DNA of 64,000 bases from DASUPK01 sp963763955 (GCA_963763955.1 CAVXQP010000010.1:62001-126000), one strand, 5' to 3'; counted from the first letter of the stretch, positions 1-7,764 are shown. Numbers and translations: made by a program. The notes: generated by a model from the letters alone, not told the origin.

Positions 1-195
1 GGCTCCAACACCAGCGCCAGCGTGCCGGCTGCTGCCAACACCTCGGCTTCCTCGGCTTCCGGCCTCAACGGGAACGTCGGTTCCCTGCCTTTCACGGGTA
101 TGGACGTGATCGTCCTCGCGGTTGTCGCGGCTGCGCTGATTGGTACAGGCGTCGCGCTGCACAGGCTCTCCGCGCCCAAGGCCCCGAAGGCGTAA
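1..195 (+). CDS. C-terminal end of an LPFTG surface protein (partial)
   Basis: Only the last 64 codons are inside the window; the stop is TAA at 193-195. A Ser/Ala/Asn-rich linker is followed by LPFTGMD, a hydrophobic stretch (VIVLAVVAAALIGTGVAL) and a short tail with Arg and Lys. This is the order of a sortase cell-wall sorting signal. The same tail design (LPFTGMD, hydrophobic segment, RLSAP) recurs in the protein at 1833-2204, and a sortase is encoded at 2411-3220. The protein is therefore probably secreted and anchored by that sortase. Its N-terminal function cannot be seen. Confidence 0.75.
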   Translation, partial: GSNTSASVPAAANTSASSASGLNGNVGSLPFTGMDVIVLAVVAAALIGTGVALHRLSAPKAPKA

Positions 196-207
196 GCCGG
201 GGAACAA

Positions 208-1710
208 GTGGTGACGGCTTCCTCCCAGATGGCGAGTGAGGCGTCGCAGGCGCGCGGCAATTTCCCCTACCTGAGCGGCCTCAGCGCACAGCGGAAGGTC
301 GAGTTCCTGACCCTCCGCGTAGCGCCGGCCCTCGCCGGGGGGCTGATTGCCTACGAGCATCTGTCCTCCGAATGGGTGGGGGTGCTGGTCTTCGCCTGCA
401 TGTTCGCGGCGGTCATGCTGATGCGGCAGTCGCGCTACCCGCTGCACCTGATCCCGCTGGCGTCTGCGCTCGTCTATCTGATCGCACCACCGCTCGGGGC
501 GCTCGCGGCGGTGCTGATCAGCATCTCCGATGGGTCGACGAGCACGGTGACGCTGCGCCACATGGTGGCGCCGGTGCTGGGCGCCTGGGTCGTCACGGGG
601 GTCGGCGCCTTGATCACACGTCGCTTCCGGAGCGAGCGCGAGGTGCGCGTTGCGGTGATCGGATCGCACGAGTTCGCCCGAGGGTTGCGAGCCGAGCTGA
701 AGGCGGTTGGGGTGAAGGGGTACGACGTGATCGGGTGCATCGATCCAAAGGGCTCCTGCGACAGCGCGGTCACGGCGGGAGTTCGGTGCCTCGGCTCCCT
801 GGTTCTACTGCGCCGCACAGTCCTCGACCATGCGATTGAGCTCGTCGTCCTCGGCCCCCTGAGTGCAGCCGAGGGGGATGAATCAGTGGTCGACGGACCT
901 TCGCGACTCGAGGTCTTCGAGACGGCCGCCGATGCGTGCCTCGACCTGCCGGTGTCCCTGATCGAATCGGGGCAGCTCTACGAGAGGCTGCTGGGTCACG
1001 TTCCCCTTGGGACGACCACCTCCGCGTGGTTCCAGTACATGCTGCACCCGGACTACAAGCGCAGCTGGCCTCTGTCCAAGCGGGTCTTCGACATCGTCCT
1101 CGGGGTGGGAATGGGGATCGTCGCCGCCCCAGTGGTGGCCGCTGCGGCGCTCGCCATCAAGCTCGACGATCGCGGCCCGGTCTTCTACCGCCAGACGCGG
1201 GTGGGGGAGGGCGGCCGGGAGTTCGACCTGCTCAAGCTGCGGACGTTGAACGACGATGCAGACTCCGATCCGCGTCCCGCCGGGGAGAAGGTGACCTCGG
1301 TCGGCCGCATCCTGCAGAGGCTGCACATCAATGAGCTTCCGCAGATCTGGCAGGTCCTGAAGGGCGATATGGCCCTGGTCGGCCCGCGCCCCGAGGTCCC
1401 GGACGTGGTTGCGTCCCTCGAAGGTGAGTTCCACTACTACGACCGCCGCACCCTCGTGAAGCCGGGGATCACCGGCTGGGCGACGGTGCGCTGTGGCTAC
1501 TCGGGAACGCCCATCGGGGAGGCCTGGAAGCTCTGCCACGACCTCTACTACCTGAAGCGGCGTTCCCTGTTCTTCGACCTCCTGATCATGATGGAGACAG
1601 TGAGCGCGGTCTTCGTGCCCGAGCCGATCAACCGCCCGGACGAGCGCTTCATCGTCGCCTACCGCTCGGATACGCCGTCGACTTCGCCGACGGCCACCAC
1701 CGCCGGCTGA
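208..1710 (+). CDS. Polyprenyl-phosphate sugar-1-phosphate transferase (exopolysaccharide initiation)
   Basis: 500 aa. Several hydrophobic segments (about residues 35-140) are followed by a nucleotide-binding-like central region (about 145-260). The C-terminal bacterial sugar transferase domain begins near residue 290 (KRVFDIVLG) and includes a membrane helix, FYRQTRVGEGG, LHINELPQIWQVLKGDM (near 371) and GPRPE (near 391). Family members move a sugar-1-phosphate from a nucleotide sugar to undecaprenyl phosphate at the inner membrane, the first step of polysaccharide or glycan assembly. The start is GTG at 208, 12 bases after the upstream sorting-signal gene, so the two may be cotranscribed. 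The sugar substrate cannot be told from sequence. Confidence 0.88.
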   Translation: MVTASSQMASEASQARGNFPYLSGLSAQRKVEFLTLRVAPALAGGLIAYEHLSSEWVGVLVFACMFAAVMLMRQSRYPLHLIPLASALVYLIAPPLGALAAVLISISDGSTSTVTLRHMVAPVLGAWVVTGVGALITRRFRSEREVRVAVIGSHEFARGLRAELKAVGVKGYDVIGCIDPKGSCDSAVTAGVRCLGSLVLLRRTVLDHAIELVVLGPLSAAEGDESVVDGPSRLEVFETAADACLDLPVSLIESGQLYERLLGHVPLGTTTSAWFQYMLHPDYKRSWPLSKRVFDIVLGVGMGIVAAPVVAAAALAIKLDDRGPVFYRQTRVGEGGREFDLLKLRTLNDDADSDPRPAGEKVTSVGRILQRLHINELPQIWQVLKGDMALVGPRPEVPDVVASLEGEFHYYDRRTLVKPGITGWATVRCGYSGTPIGEAWKLCHDLYYLKRRSLFFDLLIMMETVSAVFVPEPINRPDERFIVAYRSDTPSTSPTATTAG

Positions 1711-1832
1711 GCGGTCTGCTACAACGAACGTCCATACCAAGTATTGTGTATTGGTGCTTGGGTGTACGGCCGTTTCGGTTGCGCATGGCTGTTTGGGGGC
1801 ATAAAGACACTTTCTAATAAGGACGGGAGCAG

Positions 1833-2204
1833 ATGTTTCGAATGAGGCGTTCATATCCACGGGTTTTGCTTGCGGTGGGGGTCTGCGCGGCATTGGTGGC
1901 GCTGCCGGCGACTGCCGTCGCTCAAGACGCGCTCTCCAATCCCTCGGCGGCGCAGTACGTGCCGCAGTCCCAGGTCCAGGGGACACAAAAGCCGCAGTCC
2001 CAGGTCCAGGGGACACAAACCAACGGCTCCAACAACGGGCCGGCTGTGGCTGGTACCGCCACTGCCCCGAAGGCGTCGACGGAAGGTGCGAGTGGCACGC
2101 TTCCGTTCACGGGCATGGACCTGGCGGTGGTGGGCGGCATCGCTCTGTTGATGATCGCCGTCGGGGTTGCGCTGCGCAGGTTGTCCGCACCGCGGCAAAT
2201 CTGA
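1833..2204 (+). CDS. Small secreted LPFTG sortase substrate
   Basis: 123 aa. The N-terminus is a signal peptide (basic start, hydrophobic core, cleavage probably after TAVAQ). A short low-complexity mature part contains the nonapeptide PQSQVQGTQ twice. The C-terminus has LPFTGMDL, a hydrophobic helix (AVVGGIALLMIAVGVAL) and the basic tail RRLSAPRQI. This is a complete cell-wall sorting signal, nearly the same as the one ending at 195. The sortase gene lies just downstream in convergent orientation. The start ATG is preceded by the purine-rich AAGGACGGGAG. The mature part is so short that it is probably a surface display stalk or pilin-like tag; function is unknown. Confidence 0.75.
   Translation: MFRMRRSYPRVLLAVGVCAALVALPATAVAQDALSNPSAAQYVPQSQVQGTQKPQSQVQGTQTNGSNNGPAVAGTATAPKASTEGASGTLPFTGMDLAVVGGIALLMIAVGVALRRLSAPRQI
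1961..2019 (+). repeat. 30-bp tandem repeat, two copies, inside the LPFTG gene
   Basis: A unit of 29 identical bases beginning GCCGCAGTCC occurs at 1961 and again at 1991. It encodes the duplicated PQSQVQGTQ peptide. The period is a multiple of three, so copy number can change without breaking the frame. Confidence 0.9.
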
Positions 2205-2206
2205 TC

Positions 2207-2293
2207 AGCAGCGCCGGCGCAGTTCGGGAAGCGACCGGGCGCTGCTCGCTGACCGGCGAAGGATGACCAAGTAACGACCGGATCCACCCGGTC
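2207..2293. terminator. Two hairpins between convergent genes
   Basis: AGCAGCGCC (2207-2215) pairs with GGCGCTGCT (2238-2246), and GACCGG (2276-2281) pairs with CCGGTC (2288-2293). They lie between the stop of the LPFTG gene and the 3' end of the sortase, where termination in either direction is expected. Neither has a clear T-run, so factor-independent termination is only possible. Confidence 0.4.
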
Positions 2294-2410
2294 ATGGCGA
2301 TCCTTGGGCACGGGCGGGAGGAGATCGTCAAGAGCCTGCGAGAGGAGCTCGGGACCGAGGACCGGGAGGCGCCGCTCGAGCGAGTCGGCAATCTGGTCCC
2401 CTCGGTCGGG

Positions 2411-3220
2411 CTACGGTGCGGGCCAGCGCCCTTCCCCGGTCAGATCGAAGGTGTCGATCCGGGTGAGCTTGGCGAAGACGGCATAGCGCTGCGCGGCGCT
2501 GTAGGGCGGGTGGCAGGCCGTCAGGACGAGCTGCGGGTAGCCGACGGGCTTGATGATCCCGACGTCCGTGGGATCGACGATCTGGTGCCTCTGGACGGTG
2601 TACGTGAAGGCCGCGTACGGCATCTCGATGCGGATCTCGTCGCCGTTCTCGATCTGGTCGATGTGGCGGAAGGGGGCCAGGTAGGTGGTGCGGTGACCGG
2701 CGATCGCGACCGTCCCGGGTTGGCCCGGGAGCGGGGTGTTCCTGTAGTGGCCGGGGCCCTTCTCCAACGAGGCCGTGTCCGTGCCCTGGATGACCACGAT
2801 GTCGAGACCGATCCGCTCGATCTTGATGCGCCCGATCGCGTGACCCTCCTGCAGGTGCGGTTCGAATCGGTCGGCGAGGATCCGTGCCTTCTTGGCGTTG
2901 CCGGGGACGCCGGCGATCGCCTGCAGATCCGCGGCGGTCGGATACTGGGACTCGAGCTGGTTGAGCTGATCAGCCGCCTGGCTCTGCTTGATCGCGCCGT
3001 AGGCGGCGGAGAATGGCTCCTGCCAGACCAGGGTGAGCCCGGCGTCGGTGAGGACGACGAGCCCGGCGGTGATCAGCATGATCGAGACGATGCGGACGGC
3101 GCGGTGCACGGTGGCGATTCTGGCAGCAGCGCCTAAACAAACCCGCCACACTTCCCCGCTCAATGGACGAAGGTAATGCGAGGGTGCTCCGAGGCGAATC
3201 CGACGAGCAACGCGTTTCAC
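2411..3220 (-). CDS. Class E-type sortase
   Basis: 269 aa from GTG at 3220. A transmembrane anchor lies near residues 43-62. The sortase domain carries the catalytic triad: His176 in VAIAGHRTTY, Cys236 in LVLTACHPPYS and Arg245 in SAAQRYAVF. The Cys-His-Pro context and the 'LTLVWQEP' N-terminal region fit class E sortases of actinobacteria. It cleaves between Thr and Gly of the sorting motif and joins the protein to the cell wall; the LPFTG proteins ending at 195 and 2204 are its obvious candidate substrates. The first ~14 codons fall in or beside the palindromic element at 3176-3217, so the true start may be internal, for example at the GTG of GEVWRV. Confidence 0.87.
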   Translation of the reverse strand: MKRVARRIRLGAPSHYLRPLSGEVWRVCLGAAARIATVHRAVRIVSIMLITAGLVVLTDAGLTLVWQEPFSAAYGAIKQSQAADQLNQLESQYPTAADLQAIAGVPGNAKKARILADRFEPHLQEGHAIGRIKIERIGLDIVVIQGTDTASLEKGPGHYRNTPLPGQPGTVAIAGHRTTYLAPFRHIDQIENGDEIRIEMPYAAFTYTVQRHQIVDPTDVGIIKPVGYPQLVLTACHPPYSAAQRYAVFAKLTRIDTFDLTGEGRWPAP

Positions 3221-4461
3221 CGAGAATCGCGTCGTATCAGGCAGACCCCGCCGCGGTCGGCCGCGTCCTGCTGCTCTATTCGGGCGGGCTCGACACCAGC
3301 GTGACGCTCAAGTGGATCCAGGAGCGCTATGGCGCGGAGATCGTCACCCTCACCGTCAATCTCGGCCAACCGGGCGAAGACTGGAACGTCGTCACGGGCA
3401 AGGCAGAGCAGCTCGGGGCGGCCGAGACGGTGCTCGTCGACGCCCGCGAGGAGTTCGCGAACGACTACGTGCTGCCGGCGATCAAGGCGAACGCCCTCTA
3501 CGGGGGCGGCTATCCGCTCTTCACGGCCCTCGGACGCCCGCTGATCGGGAAGCTGGCGGTGGAGGCGGCCCGAGAGCACGGCTGCGACACGGTCGCCCAC
3601 GGTTGCACCGGCAAGGGCAACGATCAGGTTCGGATCGAGGCGACCATTGCGACCCTCGACCCGGAGCTGCGAATCATCGCCCCGGTGCGCGAATGGCAGA
3701 TGGGCCGCGAGGAGGAGATCGCCTATGCGCGCGAGCAGGGGATCCCGGTGAAGGGCGGGACGGAGGTCTCGCCGTACTCGATAGACGACAACCTCTGGGG
3801 CCGCTCTTCCGAGGGACGGGAGATCGAGGACCTCGACGCGGCCCCTCCCGACGACGTCTTCCAGCTCGTCACCCGGCCGGAGAAGGCGCCGGACGAGCCG
3901 CAGGTCGTCTCGGTCGGATTCGAGCGGGGCCGCCCGGTCTCGCTCGACAGGGAGCAACTCGGCCTCGTGGAGCTGCTCGAGCGGGCCGCCGAGATCGGCC
4001 AGCGCCACGGGGTGGGGATCGTCGACCACATCGAGGACCGGGTGGTGGGGCTCAAGGTGCGGGACCTCTACGAGGTGCCGGCCGCGGCGATCGTGCTGAC
4101 CGCCCACCGGGAGCTGGAGAAGCTCGTCAGCACGATCCACCAGAACAACTTCAAGGGCGCGCTCGAGAGCCAGTGGGCGTACCTCTGTTACGCGGGTCTC
4201 TGGCTCGAGCCGCTGCGTCGGGATCTCGACGCCTACATGGACTCGGTCAACGAGTTCGTCACCGGCGAGGTGTCGCTGAAGCTCTACCGCGGCTCGGTGA
4301 CACCGGTCAGGCGGAGCTCGCCGTTCGCTCTCTACGACCGCTCCCTTGCATCTTTCGGCGAATCCGGGGGAGACTTCTCCCAGCACGCAAGCCCCGGGTT
4401 CATCGAGCTCTTCACGATGCAGAGTCGATTGGCCCACCGGATCAGGAAGGAGAACGAATGA
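3163..4461 (+). CDS. argG: Argininosuccinate synthase
   Basis: 432 aa. It ligates citrulline and aspartate using ATP in arginine synthesis. The ATP-pyrophosphatase signature SGGLDTS is at residues 40-46 and GCTGKGNDQVR follows further on; the length matches the family once the N-terminus is trimmed. Homologues begin a few residues before the 'VLLLYSGGLDTS' strand, but here about 31 extra codons precede it, and residues 5-18 are encoded by the palindromic element at 3176-3217. No ATG, GTG or TTG lies between GTG 3184 and the conserved core, so translation must start at ATG 3163 or GTG 3184, unless a rarer start codon is used. The stop overlaps the next gene's ATG (ATGA). Confidence 0.95.
   Translation: MDEGNARVLRGESDEQRVSPRIASYQADPAAVGRVLLLYSGGLDTSVTLKWIQERYGAEIVTLTVNLGQPGEDWNVVTGKAEQLGAAETVLVDAREEFANDYVLPAIKANALYGGGYPLFTALGRPLIGKLAVEAAREHGCDTVAHGCTGKGNDQVRIEATIATLDPELRIIAPVREWQMGREEEIAYAREQGIPVKGGTEVSPYSIDDNLWGRSSEGREIEDLDAAPPDDVFQLVTRPEKAPDEPQVVSVGFERGRPVSLDREQLGLVELLERAAEIGQRHGVGIVDHIEDRVVGLKVRDLYEVPAAAIVLTAHRELEKLVSTIHQNNFKGALESQWAYLCYAGLWLEPLRRDLDAYMDSVNEFVTGEVSLKLYRGSVTPVRRSSPFALYDRSLASFGESGGDFSQHASPGFIELFTMQSRLAHRIRKENE
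3176..3217 (+). repeat. Palindromic element, type II (long-loop) copy
   Basis: It begins ATGCGAGGGTGCTC and ends GAGCAACGCGTTT. TGCTC pairs with GAGCA, and GG/CC pair inside. The ends match the dispersed element family of this window (TGCGAGGG and ACCCGTTT, here with one changed base). It lies between the divergent sortase and argG genes and is read through by both annotated N-termini. Confidence 0.75.
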
Positions 4462-4613
4462 TCTACGAGCTGATCGGCCGGACGGTGGTGCAGGCGCTCA
4501 AGCTGCGCTACGGGCGCGAGATCCGGATCGCGGCCGGCGCCGGACTCGTCCTCACCGTGCTCGGCGTGGGCGCATACCTGGCCTCCCGCGGGGGCGAGGA
4601 AGAGGAGGCCTAG
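4458..4613 (+). CDS. Small single-helix membrane protein coupled to argG
   Basis: 51 aa. The start ATG overlaps the argG stop as ATGA, so translation is probably coupled. The N-terminal half is amphipathic and basic (ALKLRYGREIRIAA). One membrane helix follows (AGLVLTVLGVGAYLA), and the protein ends in an acidic EEEEA tail. No known family was recognised. The overlap and intact frame argue that it is a real gene. A role in arginine metabolism is not shown by anything but position. Confidence 0.6.
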   Translation: MIYELIGRTVVQALKLRYGREIRIAAGAGLVLTVLGVGAYLASRGGEEEEA

Positions 4614-4909
4614 TAGGCCTTCGGCGGCAGCATGTGGCTGTGCTCCGAGCCAGGGATCGAGCCGGGCAGGGAGCGGTTGGCCCTGGCCGAGTAGGTGCGC
4701 GTAGCCCGCTCGCTTCGCCGAGCCCGGCTGTGCTCGCGGAGGAGATGGAGCCAGCGCCGGCTTCGCCGCGTCGCCGGTCCAGTTGGAATCCTGAGTGCTC
4801 CGGTATGCGCCTCCATCTCAGCTCCTCTCGTCGGGGGGTTCATCATTGGAACGAGACCGATGCTCCTCCTTGTGAGGTATCAGCGCAACATGGATTCCTT
4901 CATCAGGTG
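4614..4909. other. Intergenic stretch without a supported gene
   Basis: About 300 bases between the argG operon and the LysR gene. A minus-strand frame of 78 codons (4610-4846) is open but is Arg/Ser-rich with no recognisable domain, so it is not called. No hairpin strong enough to name a terminator was seen. Confidence 0.4.
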
Positions 4910-4924
4910 ATAAGTTTGTCTTAT
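4910..4924 (+). promoter_or_regulatory. Inverted repeat overlapping the LysR start codon
   Basis: ATAAG at 4910-4914 and CTTAT at 4920-4924 are perfect inverted arms 5 bases apart, and the ATG of the LysR gene is at 4923. An AT-rich dyad in this GC-rich sequence is a good candidate for an autoregulatory site or a -10 region. The T-N11-A spacing typical of LysR boxes is compatible. The start has no Shine-Dalgarno at the usual spacing, so a leaderless transcript is possible. Confidence 0.4.
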
Positions 4925-5849
4925 GCTCGATGTGCGCAGATTGAGGGTCCTGCAGGAGGTCGTCGCGCGCGGCTCGTTCTCCGCCGCGGCCGAGTCCCTT
5001 CACCTCTCGCAGTCCGCGGTGAGCCAGCAGATCGCGGTCCTCGAGCGCGAGGTCGGCATCCCATTGCTCGAGCGGACGACTGACGGGCCCAAGCTGACCG
5101 CTCCCGGCGAAGCGCTGATGGTCCATGGCGATGCGGTGATGTGCCGCCTCGAGGAGGCGGAGCGCGAGCTCGCCCAGATCGCCGGTCTCGAGGGGGGGCG
5201 CCTGCGCCTGGCGAGCTTCCCGACTGCCAGTGCAACCCTGATGACCGGGGCGCTCTCGATCTTCCGCCAGCGCTTCCCGAAGATCGACCTCCAGTTCAGC
5301 GAGGACGAGCCGGAGGACTCGTTCCCGGCCCTGAAGCGCGGCGACTTCGATCTCGCGGTTGTATTCGACTACCCGTCGTTCCCGATCGACTTTGCGCGCG
5401 ACGTGGACGCCGAGCTGATCTACGAGGAATCGATGCGAGTGGCGCTGCCGCCGGGCCATCCGCTCGCCGCCGCCAAGTCGGTGCGCATCGCGGACCTGGC
5501 TGATGACGACTGGCTCTGCGGCGAGCTGCCGAGTTCCTGTCGCGAGCAGGTGATCAAGCTCTGCCGTGAGGCGGGCTTCGAGCCGAAGATCAGCTTCCAG
5601 AGCGAGGAGTACGACGTGATCAAGGGCTTCGTCGCGGGCGGTCTCGGCGTCACGATCCTGCCCGAGCTCGCCGGCGATCACCCCGGCATCGAGCTGAGGC
5701 CGGTGCGGGGGCAGAAGCCCGTGCGCCGGGTCTGGGCCGTCACGCGCGAGACGGAGGCTCGGTCCCCCGCCGCCGAGGAGATGCTCGGCATCCTGCGCGA
5801 GGTCTGCCGGAGCTATCGCGACGGCCAGAAGCTCCGCCTCGCTGCCTGA
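4923..5849 (+). CDS. LysR-family transcriptional regulator
   Basis: 308 aa. The N-terminal winged helix-turn-helix occupies residues 1-60 (LRVLQEVVARGSFSAAAESLHLSQSAVSQQ), a canonical LysR DNA-binding domain. Residues ~90-300 form the substrate-binding domain (RLRLASFPTASATLM onward). The protein is a cytoplasmic effector-responsive regulator. It is not divergent from a metabolic gene, so its target cannot be read from context; the next gene downstream has its own riboswitch. A small dyad covers the start codon and suggests autoregulation. Confidence 0.93.
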   Translation: MLDVRRLRVLQEVVARGSFSAAAESLHLSQSAVSQQIAVLEREVGIPLLERTTDGPKLTAPGEALMVHGDAVMCRLEEAERELAQIAGLEGGRLRLASFPTASATLMTGALSIFRQRFPKIDLQFSEDEPEDSFPALKRGDFDLAVVFDYPSFPIDFARDVDAELIYEESMRVALPPGHPLAAAKSVRIADLADDDWLCGELPSSCREQVIKLCREAGFEPKISFQSEEYDVIKGFVAGGLGVTILPELAGDHPGIELRPVRGQKPVRRVWAVTRETEARSPAAEEMLGILREVCRSYRDGQKLRLAA

Positions 5850-5925
5850 GCTGCAGGATTTGTTGCAGGAGCGACACCGCCATTTTTCGGCCGCGCTCCC
5901 TGCGGCGCGCCTGTGAGAGCGTTCG

Positions 5926-6068
5926 CTACCGTTCCGGGCTCGAGAGAGCCGAATCCCTCGATTCGAGGGAGCGGGGAACCCAAGTGTCATTGGGGCGAAT
6001 CGCCGGCCACAGCTCCGGCGTAACGCGACTGCTTTCCGCGTGAGCCCGTCAGCTAACCCCGCAGGCAC
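5926..6068 (+). promoter_or_regulatory. c-di-AMP riboswitch (ydaO-yuaA type)
   Basis: The leader carries the conserved blocks of the ydaO motif in order: GCGGGGAACCCA near 5971, TTGGGGCGAATC near 5990, GCTTTCCGCGTGAGCCCGTC near 6031-6050 and CAGCTAACCCCGCAGGC ending at 6066. These are the signature single-stranded and pseudo-symmetric elements of the c-di-AMP aptamer. It ends about 10 bases before the ATG of an Rpf-like cell-wall hydrolase, the usual arrangement in actinobacteria, where bound ligand turns expression off. No separate T-tracted terminator follows. The AGG of the final GCAGGC and the AGGAG abutting the ATG may be the regulated ribosome site. The boundaries are estimates. Confidence 0.88.
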
Positions 6069-6076
6069 AGCAGGAG

Positions 6077-7114
6077 ATGACGGCAGCGCAAACACACGCC
6101 AGCAGGCCCCGAATCCGGTCTCGCCGATTCCGGCGCCGCCGCATGGCGCTCGGGCTGGTCTGCGCGGGAGGCGTCACTGCGGCGCTCGGGGTCGGCTTCG
6201 CCGGCGCCAAGGACCCGTCGCTCCAGGACAAGATCGATTCGGCCCGCTCGGACGCCGGCCAGCTCTCGAGCAAGGTCAACTCGCAGACCGCTCAGATCGC
6301 GTCGTTGACCGCTCAGGCCCACGCCGCCGGCGCGAGAGCGATGGTGCTCAACGCCCAGGTCCTGGACGCGGAGGCTCGATCGAGCCAGCTCGCCAGGCAG
6401 CTCGACGCCGCCCAGCGCCAGCTCGAGCAGCTCCGGGGTGAGTACGCGGACGCGGTCAAGCAGCTCGACCAGCGGCTGGTCGCAATCTACGAAAGCGACG
6501 CGCCGGACTACGTCACGGTGCTCCTCAACTCGAACGGCTTCGACGATCTCTCCACCCGCACGGACTATCTGAATGCGCTTCACGATGCGGATATGCGGAT
6601 CGCCCACCGTGTCGCCTCGCTGCGCGACCAGATGGCCGAGCACACCAACCAGGTCGCGGATCTGAAGCAGCAATCCGATGCGCAGGCGCAGCAGCTCAGT
6701 GCGGACAAAGCGAGCTTCCTGGCGAGCGAACAGGCCGCCAACCGGAGCGCGGACGCAGTGACCGCCGCGCGGTCCGGCACGCAGGCCGCCCTTTCCGACG
6801 CTCAGGGGCAGGTCGCGTCGCTCGAGCAGCAGAAGGCCGCGCAGGCGGCCGCGGTCGGCACCGGCGCTGGAGCACCGGCTTATCTCGGCGGGCCGTACTC
6901 GATCCCGACCTACATCGTCATGTGCGAATCGGGCGGTAACTACCACGCGCTGAATGCCTCCAGCGGGGCGGGTGGCGCCTACCAGATCCTCCCCTCGACC
7001 TGGCGCGCCTACGGGGGTCAGGGCGCGCCGCAGGACGGGCCGAAGGACCAGCAGGACCGGATCGCCGCGGAGATCTGGCGCGACTCCGGCCCGAGCGCCT
7101 GGTCCTGCGCCTAG
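6077..7114 (+). CDS. Secreted coiled-coil protein with Rpf/transglycosylase-like domain
   Basis: 345 aa. An Arg-rich N-terminus and a hydrophobic signal (MALGLVCAGGVTAALGVGFAG) precede two long Ala/Gln-rich coiled coils (about 46-130 and 185-260). A C-terminal domain of ~70 residues follows: YIVMCESGGNYHALN, SSGAGGAYQILPSTW and a final WSCA. This is the resuscitation-promoting-factor/transglycosylase-like fold, with the Glu of CESGGNY as the likely catalytic acid. It probably cleaves peptidoglycan outside the cell. The c-di-AMP riboswitch in its leader ties expression to cell-wall or osmotic state. AGGAG directly touches the ATG, so an internal start (ATG at 6143) is possible. Confidence 0.88.
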   Translation: MTAAQTHASRPRIRSRRFRRRRMALGLVCAGGVTAALGVGFAGAKDPSLQDKIDSARSDAGQLSSKVNSQTAQIASLTAQAHAAGARAMVLNAQVLDAEARSSQLARQLDAAQRQLEQLRGEYADAVKQLDQRLVAIYESDAPDYVTVLLNSNGFDDLSTRTDYLNALHDADMRIAHRVASLRDQMAEHTNQVADLKQQSDAQAQQLSADKASFLASEQAANRSADAVTAARSGTQAALSDAQGQVASLEQQKAAQAAAVGTGAGAPAYLGGPYSIPTYIVMCESGGNYHALNASSGAGGAYQILPSTWRAYGGQGAPQDGPKDQQDRIAAEIWRDSGPSAWSCA

Positions 7115-7156
7115 GCCAGGAACCCCTCGAGCACACGAGCGACCGCGTTCGGCGCG

Positions 7157-7174
7157 GCGGCTCCGTGGAGCCGC
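7157..7174. terminator. Short hairpin after the Rpf-like gene
   Basis: GCGGCTC (7157-7163) and GAGCCGC (7168-7174) form a 7-bp stem with a CGTG loop, followed by TT. It lies between convergent genes. Confidence 0.5.
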
Positions 7175-7182
7175 TTCAATGC

Positions 7183-7229
7183 GTGCTCGACGCGTTTCCG
7201 TCGATATAGACGGACAAAGCGTCGAGCAC
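7183..7229. terminator. Long interrupted hairpin between convergent genes
   Basis: GTGCTCGACGC (7183-7193) pairs perfectly with GCGTCGAGCAC (7219-7229). Inside, TCCGTC (7197-7202) pairs with GACGGA (7209-7214) around a GATATA loop. It stands three bases from the 3' end of the minus-strand phosphatase gene. Its symmetry suits bidirectional termination. The inner TTTCCGTC resembles the core of the hairpin family at 18186 and 57357. Confidence 0.55.
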
Positions 7230-7232
7230 AGA

Positions 7233-7670
7233 TCAGCGGCCAGCGATCGCCTTTAGCTCGTTCGGCCGCATCAGGACATGGAGGAGGTGGTCGTCGAGGC
7301 CGGCGACGCCGCCCTTCTTGAATTTCACGCGAGAGCCGGTGACGAGCGCCACGGCGCTCGAGAAGTCGGGCTCGTGGCCGACCAGCATGACCTCGCCGCG
7401 GCCCGCGGCCAGCTCCAGCGGATCGAAGTCTCCACCGGCGAGCCGGTCGTCCTCCTCGATCGGGCAGTCGAGCCCCTCGCAGGCGAGTTCCGCGGTCCGT
7501 TGGGCCCGAACCTTTGGGCTGGTCAGGCAGACGTCAAGCTTGACGCCGAGAGCCTTCAGCGCCTTGCCCGCGGCGACCGACTGGCGCTCGCCCTTCCCGG
7601 TCAGGTCGCGTTCGGCGTCCGGCTTGCCCTCGCCATCCTCAGCGTCTCCGTGCCTCAAGAGCCAGATCAC
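7233..7670 (-). CDS. SixA-like histidine phosphatase
   Basis: 145 aa from GTG. It starts with LLRHGDAE, the RHG motif that holds the catalytic histidine of the histidine-phosphatase superfamily, and has SPKVRAQRTAELA and a second active-site histidine in VMLVGHEPDFS. The short length and motif order match SixA, which removes phosphate from phosphohistidine. The last third (RVKFKKGGVAGLD) also fits the family. It is a single gene, convergent with the Rpf-like gene and divergent from the broken M1 peptidase. The substrate is not known from context. Confidence 0.88.
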   Translation of the reverse strand: MIWLLRHGDAEDGEGKPDAERDLTGKGERQSVAAGKALKALGVKLDVCLTSPKVRAQRTAELACEGLDCPIEEDDRLAGGDFDPLELAAGRGEVMLVGHEPDFSSAVALVTGSRVKFKKGGVAGLDDHLLHVLMRPNELKAIAGR

Positions 7671-7764
7671 TGCCCTAATCCTCGCCTAACTTCCACCCGG
7701 TGACTTCCCACCATTTTGGGTAGTCTGACTTTACGCGGGACACAGGCGACGAGTAATTAGGGAT

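Noticed and set aside
2294..3136. A 280-codon plus-strand frame opposite the sortase
   Set aside because: The sortase catalytic triad is on the minus strand; the plus frame has no domain.
4610..4846. A 78-codon minus-strand frame in the argG-LysR gap
   Set aside because: Arg/Ser-rich, no start context or family resemblance.
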